Shown here: piece after piece, positions 16,345-26,110 of the stretch
How positions within the stretch are numbered: position 1 is the stretch's first letter
How the letters are laid out: each line of letters opens with the position of its first letter
NCBI GenBank assembly: GCA_016708465.1
Contig: JADJFT010000004.1
Coordinates: 434,001 to 498,000, forward strand
Length of the DNA: 64,000 nt
From: Rhodanobacteraceae bacterium
GTDB taxonomy: Bacteria; Pseudomonadota; Gammaproteobacteria; Xanthomonadales; Ahniellaceae
Reading direction: 5' to 3'
Program-made: the position numbers and the translations under genes
The notes under the pieces: generated by a model
Database searches by the model: none
Seen by the model: only the letters and a program-made list of their open reading frames with translations
What the model was told of the DNA's origin: nothing

Positions 16345-17667
16345 ATGATGCGGCAGCTTATTTCGGTGTGTGTGGGTCTGGTGTTGTTCGGTGGTTTGCA
16401 TTCGGCGGCAGCCGACCCAGTGCTTTCCGGGCGGATCCTGAATCCAGTGACGAGTGCGGAGCCGGTGGCAGGCACTCGCGATCCGTCGGTATCCGGTGAC
16501 GGCCGGTTCATTTTTTTCGTGTCCACGTCGAACAACCTTGGCGTCATCGCGAACGGCGCGTTCAACGTCTACCGTGCCGACCTGTCGGGCGCGACGCCGC
16601 CGGCGTTGTCGCTGGTGCTGGCGATGCAGGGGCTCGGCAATGGCAACAGTTTCGCGCCTTCGTCGTCGCATGCTGGCAGCGTTTTCGCGTTCGAGACGCT
16701 GGCGACCAATCTTGGTGGCAATCAGAGCGGCTTCAGCGATGTCTACGTCAGTTACCAGATTTCGTTGCCACAAGATGAAATCGGGTTCGATACGACTTTG
16801 GTCAGCCGCGGCGTCGGCGGCACGACGCCGAACGGTGCTTCCCGAAATGCATCGACTTCGGCCGATGGACGCTTCGTTGCATTCTGGTCTGACGCCGAAA
16901 ACCTGATTGCGAACGACAACAACAACGCGCCGGACATTTTCATCGTCGACGTAGATGGCGGTCTGCTCGGTCCGACCGAGCGAGTCAGCGTTGATTCGAA
17001 CGAGGCGCAGATTACAGGTTACAGCCGTGCGCTGACCAACAATGCCGTATCGACTGCTGGACGCTACGTCGTGTTCGCTGCTGACGCGGCGATCGACGGC
17101 GCGAATCCAGGCAATCTCGAAGACGTGTTCATTCGCGATCGCACCGCGGGAACCACGAACTTGATCAGCAAATTTAGCAGTGGCGCGCCGTTTGCGGCCT
17201 CATCTGATCAGGCCGCGATCTCATCGAATGCGCGTTATGTGGTGTTCCGCTCGTTTCAGACTGGAACCGGCATCGGCACCAGTCGCATATTCCTGCGCGA
17301 CCTTCAACTTGCAACGACAAGCAGCATCGCCGCGCCCCCTGCGACGACCTTTTGCCAAGAACCACAGGTCAGCGATGATGCCGACATCGTGATGCAATGT
17401 TCGAGCAGTCTGGGCGGAATCCAGCAGCAGGCATGGTTTCGCCGTGGCAACGATGGCGCATTCTTCCGGCTCAGCAGCACGCCGATGAATGCCGATGGCA
17501 ATGGCGTGTCGGGGAACCTGACCGACCTCAGTGATCATGGCGATGTCGTTGCGTTCGATACTGATGCATCGAATCTCGATCCAGGCGATGGCAATAGCAG
17601 CCCCGACGTGTTTGTCGCCATCGAGGAAAGCGTGCTCTACGCAATCTTCCGCGATGGCTTCGAGTAA
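16345..17667 (+). CDS. Secreted beta-propeller-like protein with C-terminal IFRDGFE tail
   Basis: A 440-residue exported protein. A signal peptide (MMRQLISVCVGLVLFGGLHS, cleavage near AAADP) is followed by repeated units containing SADGRFVAFWSDAENL, STAGRYVVFAADAAIDG, SSNARYVVFRSF and DHGDVVAFDTDASNL. This is the recurrent pattern of TolB/PD40-type propeller blades. The last residues are AIFRDGFE, a short conserved tail seen on many secreted proteins of Lysobacterales and presumed to be a sorting or maturation signal. The start is one of two adjacent ATG codons with AGAGGG just upstream. Function is otherwise unknown. It converges with metH, leaving seven bases between stops. Confidence 0.8.
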   Translation: MMRQLISVCVGLVLFGGLHSAAADPVLSGRILNPVTSAEPVAGTRDPSVSGDGRFIFFVSTSNNLGVIANGAFNVYRADLSGATPPALSLVLAMQGLGNGNSFAPSSSHAGSVFAFETLATNLGGNQSGFSDVYVSYQISLPQDEIGFDTTLVSRGVGGTTPNGASRNASTSADGRFVAFWSDAENLIANDNNNAPDIFIVDVDGGLLGPTERVSVDSNEAQITGYSRALTNNAVSTAGRYVVFAADAAIDGANPGNLEDVFIRDRTAGTTNLISKFSSGAPFAASSDQAAISSNARYVVFRSFQTGTGIGTSRIFLRDLQLATTSSIAAPPATTFCQEPQVSDDADIVMQCSSSLGGIQQQAWFRRGNDGAFFRLSSTPMNADGNGVSGNLTDLSDHGDVVAFDTDASNLDPGDGNSSPDVFVAIEESVLYAIFRDGFE

Positions 17668-17674
17668 GCGTGGT

Positions 17675-20600
17675 CTATTCGGGATCGTAGTCTAGGTTCG
17701 GAGCGAGCCAGCGTTCCGCTTGTGCGAGTGTCCAGCCCTTGCGGCGGGCGTAGCCTTCGACTTGTTCCTTCGAGACGCGACCAACGACGAAATATTGACT
17801 CTGCGGATGCGCGAAGTAGTAGCCGCTGACCGCCGCCGTCGGATACATCGCGAAGTTTTCGGTCAGCGTGACGCCGGCATGGTGTTCTGCATCAAGGAGT
17901 CGGAACAGCGTGCCTTTCTCAGTGTGATCCGGGCAGGCCGGATATCCGGGCGCGGGACGGATACCGTCATATCGCTCGGCGATCAGCGCGTCGTTGTCGA
18001 GTGACTCGCCGGTGGCATAGCCCCAAAGTTCGCGGCGTACTTTGTGATGCAGCGCTTCCGCCAGCGCTTCCGCGAGACGGTCGGCCAACGCCTTGAGCAA
18101 GATTGCGTTGTAGTCATCAAGCTGCGCTTCGAAGCGCGCAACATGCGCTTCGATGCCGATGCCGGCAGTTACCGCGAAGCCGCCGATCCAGTCTTGTGGC
18201 CCGCTTTCATCATGGATGAAATCGGCCAGACAGAAGTCTGGCCGCTCGAATGGCTTGTCGACCTGCTGACGCAGGAAGTGCAGGGTGGTCTTGCCGTCGA
18301 CGACGACATCATCACCCAGTCGTTGCGCCGGCCAAATCCCGACCACCGCTTTGGCTTGCAACCAGCGTTCGCGCACGATCGTGTCGAGCATGGTGCGCGC
18401 ATCCGCGAACAGTTTGCGTGCTTCGATCCCGACGATGGCATCGTCGAGGATCGCCGGATAACGGCCGGCGAGTTCCCAAGTCGAGAAGAACGGCGTCCAG
18501 TCGATGTAGGGCAGGAGATCGGCCAGTGACCAATGATCGAATGCGGTGATGCCCGGATGTTTCGGTGCAATCGGCACGTGTTCGCCGGCGCGAAAGGCCT
18601 GACGGCGTGCGGCATCGAGTGACACCAGTCGTTTTGCATCGCCACGATTCGCATGACGGGCGCGCACATCAGCGTAGTCGGCGTTGATCTTCGCGACGAA
18701 GTCGGCGCGCAGGTCTGCGCTCATCAGTGATTGTGCGACGCCGACTGCACGCGAGGCGTCCTGACCCACGCCACCGGTGTCGTCAGATGCGGTGCGATCT
18801 TCAGCGCCGTGTGTGCCCGCGACGTGGTGGCGCCGCCGATCAGTAGCGGTTCGGTAAAGCCTTGCCGCTTCATTTCCTTGGCGACGTGCGCCATTTCGTC
18901 CAGTGACGGCGTGATCAGTCCGGACAGTCCGATGATGTCGGCTTTCTCGGCGCGTGCGGCGTTGAGAATGTTCTGTGCGGCGACCATGACGCCGAGGTCA
19001 ATGACCTCGAAGTTGTTGCAGCGGAGTACAACGCCGACGATGTTCTTGCCGATGTCGTGAACGTCACCCTTCACTGTTGCCAGCACGATCTTGCCATTTG
19101 AACGATGTACTTGCCCGCTGCGGCGTTTTTCTTCTTCAATGAATGGGATCAGATGCGCGACCGCGCGCTTCATGACGCGCGCTGACTTCACTACTTGCGG
19201 CAGGAACATTTTGCCGGCGCCGAACAGGTCGCCGACCACATTCATACCAGCCATTAGCGGACCTTCGATCACATCGAGTGGACGCGTCGAGGCGAGCCTG
19301 GCTTCTTCAGTATCGGCTTCGACATAGGCGTCGATGCCATGGACCAGTGCGTGCTTGAGACGCTCACCGACCGAATGCTCGCGCCACGCGAGCGCAGCGC
19401 TGTTGTCGGCGACATCGCCTTTCTTGCCTTTGTAGCGTTCGGCGGCTTCGATCAGGCGTTCAGTACCGTCGCTGCGACGATTCATCACCACATCTTCGAC
19501 GCGCTCGCGTAAATCGGGTTCGAGGTCATCGTAGATCGGCAAGGCACCGGCATTGACGATGCCCATGTCCATGCCGGCGGCGATTGCGTGGTAAAGGAAC
19601 ACGGCATGGATGGCTTCGCGCACGAGGTTGTTGCCACGGAACGAAAAGCTGACGTTGGAGACGCCGCCCGACACATGCGCGAGCGGGAAGCGCTGCTTCA
19701 ACGCGCGCGTGGCTTCGATGAAGTCGATGCCATACGCATTGTGCTCGTCGATGCCGGTAGCGATTGCGAACACGTTGGGGTCGAAGATGATGTCTTCGGA
19801 TGCGAAGCCGACTTCGTTCACCAACAAGTCATGAGCGCGCGTCAGGATCTCGACCTTGCGCTGCATGGTATCGGCCTGCCCGGTTTCATCGAAGGCCATC
19901 ACCACGACGGCGGCGCCGTAACGCTGAACCTTGCGGGCCTGCGCCAGAAATGCGGCCTCGCCTTCCTTCAGCGAGATCGAGTTGACGATGGCTTTTCCCT
20001 GCACGCATTTAAGGCCTGCCTCGATGACCTCCCACTTCGATGAGTCGATCATTACCGGCACACGTGCAATGTCCGGTTCCGACGCAATCAGGAAAAGGAA
20101 TCGCTGCATTGCCGCGACGGCGTCGAGCAGGCCTTCGTCCATGTTGATATCGATGACTTGGGCACCGCTCTCGACTTGCTGACGCGCAACCACCAGCGCC
20201 TCGTCGTAGCGGTCTTCCTTGATCAGTTTGCGGAATTGCGCCGAGCCGGTGACATTGGTGCGCTCGCCGACATTGACGAAGTTCGTCGTCGGCGTGATCA
20301 CGAACGGTTCGAGGCCAGCGAGCCGCGTATACGCAGCGGGTGTCGCGCGTGCGCGGGGTACGCTGCCACGCACGGCAGCAGCAATCGCGGCGATGTGCTC
20401 GGGTGTGGTGCCGCAGCAGCCGCCGACGATATTCAGCAGGCCGGCTTGTGCAAACTCGCCAAGCACGGCGGCCATATCTTCCGGTGTTTCATCGTAGCCA
20501 CCAAAAGCGTTCGGCAGACCAGCGTTTGGATGGCAGCTGACAAAGGTATCGGCAATCTCCGAGAGCACATCGAGATGCACGCGCAGATCTTTGGCACCAA

Positions 20601-21414
20601 GCGCACAGTTGAAGCCGATCGACAACGGTTTGGCGTGGCGCAGTGAATACCAGAACGCTTCCGCCGTTTGGCCCGAGAGTGTCCGTCCGGAGCGGTCGGT
20701 AATGGTTCCAGAGATCATCACCGGCAGGCGCGTGCCGCGCGCTGCGAAGACTTCATCGAGTGCGAACAGTGCCGCTTTGGCGTTCAAGGTGTCGAAGATG
20801 GTCTCGACCATGATCGCGTCTGCGCCGCCGTCGATCAGACCATCGGCGGCCTCGCGATAGGTCGCGACCAGTCCGTCGAAATAAATATTGCGGAACCCTG
20901 GATTATTGACGTCCGGCGACAGCGACGCCGTGCGCGAAGTCGGGCCGAGTACGCCGATCACGAAACGTGGTTGCTCCGGCGTCATTGCCTCCATCGCGGC
21001 GCATTCGATGTGCGCCAAACGCGCACCTTCGCGGTTCAGTTCGTAGACGACGCGCTCGAGGGCGTAATCTGCCTGCGACACTGCGGTTGAGTTGAAGGTG
21101 TTGGTCTCGATCAGGTCAGCGCCGGCTTCGAGATACTGACGGTGCACGTCGCGGATCAACTGTGGCTGGGTCAGCGACAGCAGGTCGTTGTTGCCTTTCA
21201 GGTCCTTCTCGGCATGTTCATGCGGACCAAAATGTGCGCAGCCGGGGCCACAACTGCTGCCAACGACGAAGCGCTCGCCACGAAAACCTTCCTCGTCGAG
21301 TTGGGCGCGCTGCAGCATCGTGCCCATCGCGCCGTCGAGGATCAAAATGCGCTCGTTCAGCGCCGTCTCGAGTGCGGCAACGCGTGTTGGGTTCAGCCAA
21401 GGCAGTGCGCTCAT
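17675..21414 (-). pseudogene. metH: Cobalamin-dependent methionine synthase (single-base frameshift)
   Basis: Together the two frames encode the complete, roughly 1,245-residue MetH, which methylates homocysteine using methyltetrahydrofolate and B12. N-terminal homocysteine domain: DGAMGTMLQR, ETNTFNST and the zinc site GGCCGT. Folate domain: NVGERTNVTGS. B12 domain: cap, then DVHDIG with the cobalt-binding His. C-terminal AdoMet activation domain: RPAPGYPACPDH. The frame breaks near 18764, where TGGGTCAGGACGCC lacks one base; restoring it gives WV(K/Q)DASRAVGVAQS, the family consensus. All motifs are intact, so I regard this as a probable sequencing error. The ATG overlaps the sahR stop as ATGA, coupling the enzyme to its regulator. 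Confidence 0.9.
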
Positions 21415-22337
21415 GGCTTGCGCGCCAGCAGGGTAAGCACTTCGAAGTTCGGTGCACGCTTCTCGCGTGAACTGACTTCGCAATCGATCACATCGAGGCC
21501 GGCCTTCTTCGCCAGTTTCTTCAACTCATCGACGGTAAAGCCGAGATTGCAATGATCAAATTCCTCGGCCACAGCCTTGTGCGCGTGCCGGTTCAGTGTC
21601 AACGCCAGCAGCCGTCCACCCGGACGCAGCACGCGTGCCGCCTCGCGCACGGCCAGCGCGGGTTGCTCGGAATACGTCAGTGCATGCATCAGCAGAACGA
21701 GATCGAATTTTGCATCGGCCAATGCCAGCGCGTGCATGTCGCCGTGCTCGACGCGTACTTGCTTGAGTGGTCTGAGGCGATCACGCGCAGCACTGATCGT
21801 GCGCTCGTTCGAATCGACGCAGAGAATCGATTTAGCGTGTGGCGCGAGTAATTCGGCGAGCACGCCATCACCTGATGCGACATCGAGTACATCACCGAGT
21901 TCGACCAGATGCATTGCGCCACGCGCCAGCGCTTCCCAAGTGCGGCCCGGTGAATAGTGGCGTTCCATATCGCCGGCCACGGTATCGGCCCAACCTTCGG
22001 ACTTGGCGCGCGTTGCCAGCACCGTCGGCAGACGGCGCGCATCGTCGTCGAGCAGGGCATCGTCGATGCCATGGCGCATGGTGCGCCAAAGTAACGCGTG
22101 CTTGTCGTCAAGTTCGCCATTGAAACGATAGTAGGCCGAGACACCGGCGCGGCGATCGCGCACCAAGTCGAGTTCCTTGAGCTTGGCCAGATGCGTTGAC
22201 ACTCGTGGCTGCGCCAACTGGGTGATCGAGGCGAGTTCGGCAACGGTCAATTCTTCGGCTTCGAGCAACACCAACAGGCGCACGCGAGTCGCATCGGACA
22301 GAGTCCGGAATAGGCTGGAAAGGTCAGTCAGATCCAT
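21411..22337 (-). CDS. sahR: ArsR-type regulator fused to SAM-methyltransferase domain (SahR-like)
   Basis: A 308-residue protein. Residues 1-95 are an ArsR winged helix (LFRTLSDATRVRLLVLLE, LTVAELASITQLAQPRVSTHLAKLKELDLV). Residues 120-308 are a class I methyltransferase-like domain with the SAM motif LDVASGDGVLAELL and acidic VDSNE. Regulators of this layout next to methionine-cycle genes are SahR, which sense S-adenosylhomocysteine and repress genes such as metH. Here metH overlaps directly downstream, which supports the name. I start at MDLTDLSSLFRTL, immediately after an operator-like sequence; a longer frame upstream encodes unrelated residues. Confidence 0.82.
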   Translation of the reverse strand: MDLTDLSSLFRTLSDATRVRLLVLLEAEELTVAELASITQLAQPRVSTHLAKLKELDLVRDRRAGVSAYYRFNGELDDKHALLWRTMRHGIDDALLDDDARRLPTVLATRAKSEGWADTVAGDMERHYSPGRTWEALARGAMHLVELGDVLDVASGDGVLAELLAPHAKSILCVDSNERTISAARDRLRPLKQVRVEHGDMHALALADAKFDLVLLMHALTYSEQPALAVREAARVLRPGGRLLALTLNRHAHKAVAEEFDHCNLGFTVDELKKLAKKAGLDVIDCEVSSREKRAPNFEVLTLLARKP

Positions 22338-22340
22338 GTT

Positions 22341-22358
22341 TATCGTTATATCGCGATA
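22341..22358. promoter_or_regulatory. Candidate SahR operator upstream of sahR-metH
   Basis: Just upstream of the sahR start are TATCG, then TTA, then the 10-bp palindrome TATCGCGATA. This gives two direct and one inverted copy of the half-site TATCG within 18 bp. ArsR-type dimers bind such short palindromes, and the position over the 5' end of the operon fits autorepression. The match to a published SahR motif is from memory and not verified. Confidence 0.5.
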
Positions 22359-22477
22359 AAAAGATGTGACAAGGTAATGGCTACGCCGGGAGTGGTCAAT
22401 CGACGCCGCGTGAACGGCGTGACCGCAGACGAACATGCTGGCGGCCGGACAGGGCATCGTCTAACCTCCGCGGCCCA

Positions 22478-23881
22478 ATGCAGTTCGACTCTCTGACCTT
22501 CCTGCTGTTCTTTGCGATCGTGCTGGCTGGCGCGGCGCTGACGCGCGGCTGGGGCGCACGCAAAAATTTGCTGCTGGTGGCAAGTTACGTGTTTTATGGC
22601 GCGTGGAGTCCGGCGTTCACGTTGCTATTGGCCGGCGCCAGCATTCTCGATTGGATGCTCGCGCAACGCATCCATGGCGCCGGATCATCGCGCGCGCGGC
22701 GTACCTGGCTGGCGACGAGCATCGCGCTCAATATCGGCACTCTGGCCTTGTTCAAGTACGGGCCATTCCTGCACGCCAACCTCGCAGTGTTGCTGGCGGG
22801 CGTCGGTGTGCATCTCGACCCGTGGTCGCTGGGGCTGGTGTTGCCGGTCGGAATTTCCTTCTACACCTTCCAGTCTGTGTCCTACACCTTCGATGTCTAT
22901 CGACGTCGTGTCGCGCCAATTCAATCACTGCGCGACTTCTGCCTGTTCGTGGCGTTTTTCCCACAACTGGTCGCTGGCCCAATTGTGCGTTTCACCACTT
23001 TTGCACCGCAGTTGGTCGCCGCTCGCGCGCCGTCGTGGTCCGGACTCGCGCACGGCGCGCTGTGGATGCTGTGGGGTTTGTTCGAGAAGATCGTGCTCGC
23101 CGACACCGTATTCGCACCAGTGGCAGATGCCGCGTGGAGCGGGCTTTCGGGATTGTCGTCGAGCGTCGCGCTCACAGCGTCGCTGGCGTTCGCCGGTCAG
23201 ATTTTTTGCGATTTTGCTGGCTATTCCTGTTGCGCCATCGGTACCGCGCGCTGTCTTGGCTTCGAGTTGCCATTGAACTTCCGTAACCCGTATGCGGCAG
23301 TCGGCTTCAGCGACTTCTGGCGGCGCTGGCACATCAGTCTCTCGACTTGGCTGCGCGACTATCTCTACATCGCCCTCGGCGGTAATCGCGGCGGTGCTTT
23401 GCGCACCTATCGCAACCTGATGTTGACCATGCTGCTCGGCGGGCTCTGGCACGGTGCCGGCTGGAATTTCGTGCTTTGGGGTGGCCTGCATGGTGCATTG
23501 CTGTCGGCTGAGCGGTTCTGGCGTGAACGCGATGGCCGCATGCTTGAGGCACGCGGCTGGTCACGGCCACTGTGGGCGGTGACGACCTTGATCGCTGTGG
23601 TCGCGTTGTGGATCCCGTTCCGCTCGCCAGATTTCGTATCGACCATGCAATTCCTGCATGCTTTTTCTGCGCCATGGACGCCGCTCGATTTTGCCGCGAA
23701 GTGCGCCGTCGTGGCGTTCGCGTTGTTGCTCGTTGTGCAATGGTGGGTTCGTGATCGCACGCTCGACGATGTCATCGCGCGGGTGCCGAACTGGCTGTTG
23801 GCGCCGGCTTTGGCGCTGTTGATCGTGCTCATCGTACTGAGCCCGGGAGAGACCAATGCTTTCATCTACTTCCAGTTCTGA
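22478..23881 (+). CDS. MBOAT family O-acyltransferase (AlgI-like)
   Basis: A 467-residue multi-pass membrane protein of the MBOAT family. Family markers are PVGISFYTFQSVSYTFDVYR, FFPQLVAGPIVR, DFWRRWHISLSTWLRDYLYI, and the catalytic His in LLGGLWHGAGWNFVLWGGLHG. AlgI-type members move acetyl groups across the inner membrane to modify exopolysaccharide or other glycans, working with a periplasmic SGNH-like partner. That partner is the next gene, which overlaps the 3' end by 26 bp. No polysaccharide synthesis genes lie nearby, so the acceptor is unknown. Confidence 0.9.
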   Translation: MQFDSLTFLLFFAIVLAGAALTRGWGARKNLLLVASYVFYGAWSPAFTLLLAGASILDWMLAQRIHGAGSSRARRTWLATSIALNIGTLALFKYGPFLHANLAVLLAGVGVHLDPWSLGLVLPVGISFYTFQSVSYTFDVYRRRVAPIQSLRDFCLFVAFFPQLVAGPIVRFTTFAPQLVAARAPSWSGLAHGALWMLWGLFEKIVLADTVFAPVADAAWSGLSGLSSSVALTASLAFAGQIFCDFAGYSCCAIGTARCLGFELPLNFRNPYAAVGFSDFWRRWHISLSTWLRDYLYIALGGNRGGALRTYRNLMLTMLLGGLWHGAGWNFVLWGGLHGALLSAERFWRERDGRMLEARGWSRPLWAVTTLIAVVALWIPFRSPDFVSTMQFLHAFSAPWTPLDFAAKCAVVAFALLLVVQWWVRDRTLDDVIARVPNWLLAPALALLIVLIVLSPGETNAFIYFQF

Positions 23882-24886
23882 GCAGCGTGCACTGGCGTGG
23901 GTTTGGTTGACTGCCATCGTCGTCGCCGGGCTGGCCTTGTTGGCGTTGGATCGGCATTGGCGTGCATTCGGAATGCCGGCGGGACTGATCGATTCGAAAC
24001 AACTGTGGTCGATTCAGCGCGATCGTGTGTATGGCGACGATCCACGTTCTGTGGTGTTCATCGGCGCGTCGCGCAGCGCCTATGGGATCGATCCGAAGCA
24101 ATGGCGAACGCTGCTTCCTGAGACCAAGCCAGTGATGCTTTCGATCAATGGTCGCCATCCGATTGCACTATTGCGCGACCTCGCCGCCGACTCCAATTTC
24201 CACGGTCTGTTGATCTGCGATGTCGACACTCACGGCATGTTGCGGCGCTGGTGGGACATGCAGCAAGAGTATGTCGATTATCACCGTCTGCGCTGGACAC
24301 CGAACTGGCATGTGCATCGACTCATGTTGAATATCTGGCAGCGCACCAGCGTGCTCGCCAATCCCGCGCTTGGTTGGAAAGCCAGTCTGCAACGCGCATT
24401 CGAAGGCGGCACGCCATATATCCCGGTGACTCGTATCAACAGCAGCCGTGGCGGCGAGATTCTGTTCGACCAGTTTGACGCGGATGCATCGGCCCGTGCT
24501 TTCGACGAAGGCGCCGAGCAGAAAATGCACGAACCGCTGCCGCCGGTGGCAGAGTTTTGGCAGACGCAGGTCAGATCCAGTCCTGGGTGCAGACGATTCA
24601 GCGCCGTGGTGGTGAGGTCGTGTTCTTCCAGCCGCCGGTATCCGGCCGTGTGGCGGCGTTGGAACGGGAATACTTCGATCGCGCCGCTTATTGGGATGTT
24701 TTTGCCGCGATGGACGGCATTCATGCCCTGCACGCCGACGATGTGCCAGCGATGCAGGCGCTGTCCTTGCCGGATCATTCACACGTGCGCGGCGAAGATC
24801 GCGCAGTACTCACGACCTTGCTGGTTCAGGCGTTGCAGCGTCGCGGTTGGCTCGGTGAATCGCAGCCGGCACCGGCGCTCCGCTAA
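23856..24886 (+). pseudogene. AlgJ/DltD-like periplasmic acetylation partner (frameshifted)
   Basis: About 343 residues after one correction. An N-terminal anchor helix (AWVWLTAIVVAGLALLAL) is followed by a hydrolase-like domain with FIGASRSAYGIDPKQW, the GxS block expected of SGNH-type partners of MBOAT proteins. The second half has VVFFQPPVSGRVAALE and LPDHSHVRGEDRAVLT with the Asp-x-x-His pair. The frame breaks at TTTT (24556-24559); five T residues would read VAEFLADAGQIQSWVQTI without interruption. The homopolymer shortfall makes a sequencing error likely. It overlaps the MBOAT gene, so the two form an acetyl-transfer pair. Confidence 0.72.
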
Positions 24887-24941
24887 ACTGTCCGGCCACG
24901 CGGCGTGATGCCGCAATCACCCGTTCACAGCGAGACCGACC

Positions 24942-26101
24942 ATGGACTTTGCATTCACCGAAGAACAACTGGCCATCCAGGACGTTGCCCGTCGCATCGC
25001 GCAGGAAAAATATCGCCGAGTGCCGAGCATCACGATGTCACCGGCGAATTTCCACTGGCGAACATCCGCACGCTCGGTGAGAACGGCTTGATGGGCATCG
25101 AAGTGCCACACGAATACGGTGGCGCTGGCATGGACCCGGTGTCCTACGTGTTGGCGATGATCGAGATTGCCCATGCCGACTGCGCACACTCGACCATCGT
25201 GTCGGTCAATAATTCGCTGTTCTGCAACGGTATCCTGAAGTTTGGTACGGAGGCGCAGAAACAACTGTATGTGCGCGCCATCGCTGAAGGTCGCGAGATC
25301 GGAGCGTTCGCGCTGACCGAGCCGCAGTCCGGATCAGACGCTACCGCGATGAAGTGCCGCGCGACCAAGCAAGCCGATGGCCGTTTCGTCATCAACGGCA
25401 AGAAGAGTTGGATTACCTCCGGGCCGGTGGCGCGCTACATTGTGCTGTTTGCGATGAGTGAGCCGGGCAAGGGCGCAAAAGGCATTACTGCGTTCATGAT
25501 CGACACGCAGAAGCTTGGCTTCCACCGCGGTAAGACCGAACCCAAACTTGGCATCCGTGCCTCGGCGACCTGCGAAATCGAGTTCACTGACTATGTTGCT
25601 GAAGCCGACGAAGTGCTCGGTACTGAAGGCGAGGGCTTCAAGATCGCGATGGGTGTGCTTGATGCCGGCCGCATCGGCATCGCCTCGCAAGCGGTAGGTC
25701 TGGCACGCGCCGCTTATCAAGCCTCGGTTGCTTACGTCAAAGAGCGCAAGAGCTTCGGCCAGCCGATCGGCTCGTTCCAGATGATCCAGGCCAAGATCGC
25801 CGACATGAAGTGTCGCTTGGATGCGGCGACGATCCTGACCCTGCGTGCGGCGTGGGCCAAGGGTGAGACCGAGCGCAACGGCGGGAGGTTCAGCACTGAA
25901 GCGGCAGTAGCGAAGCTGACCGCGTCGGAAGCGGCGATGTTCATTACCCATCAGGCACTGCAAATTCACGGCGGCATGGGTTATTCCAAGGAAATGCCGT
26001 TGGAGCGCTATTTCCGTGACGCCAAGATCACTGAAATTTATGAAGGCACGAGCGAAATTCAGCGCTTGGTGATCGCGCGCAACGAGACCGGCCTGCGCTG
26101 A
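24942..26101 (+). pseudogene. Acyl-CoA dehydrogenase (single-base frameshift near the N-terminus)
   Basis: A standard acyl-CoA dehydrogenase of about 386 residues after correction; it would oxidise acyl-CoA esters with FAD and electron-transfer flavoprotein. Start: MDFAFTEEQLAIQDVARR. The frame breaks at AAAAA (25006-25010), where six A residues would give QEKISPSAEHHDVTGEFP. Later motifs are intact: FALTEPQSGSDA, the FAD loop GKKSWITSG, ERKSFGQPIGSFQ, and the C-terminal IHGGMGY...ITEIYEGTSEIQ with the catalytic Glu of short/branched-chain types. Converges with the DUF1631 gene, leaving nine bases. Confidence 0.88.
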
Positions 26102-26110
26102 TTCGACGAG

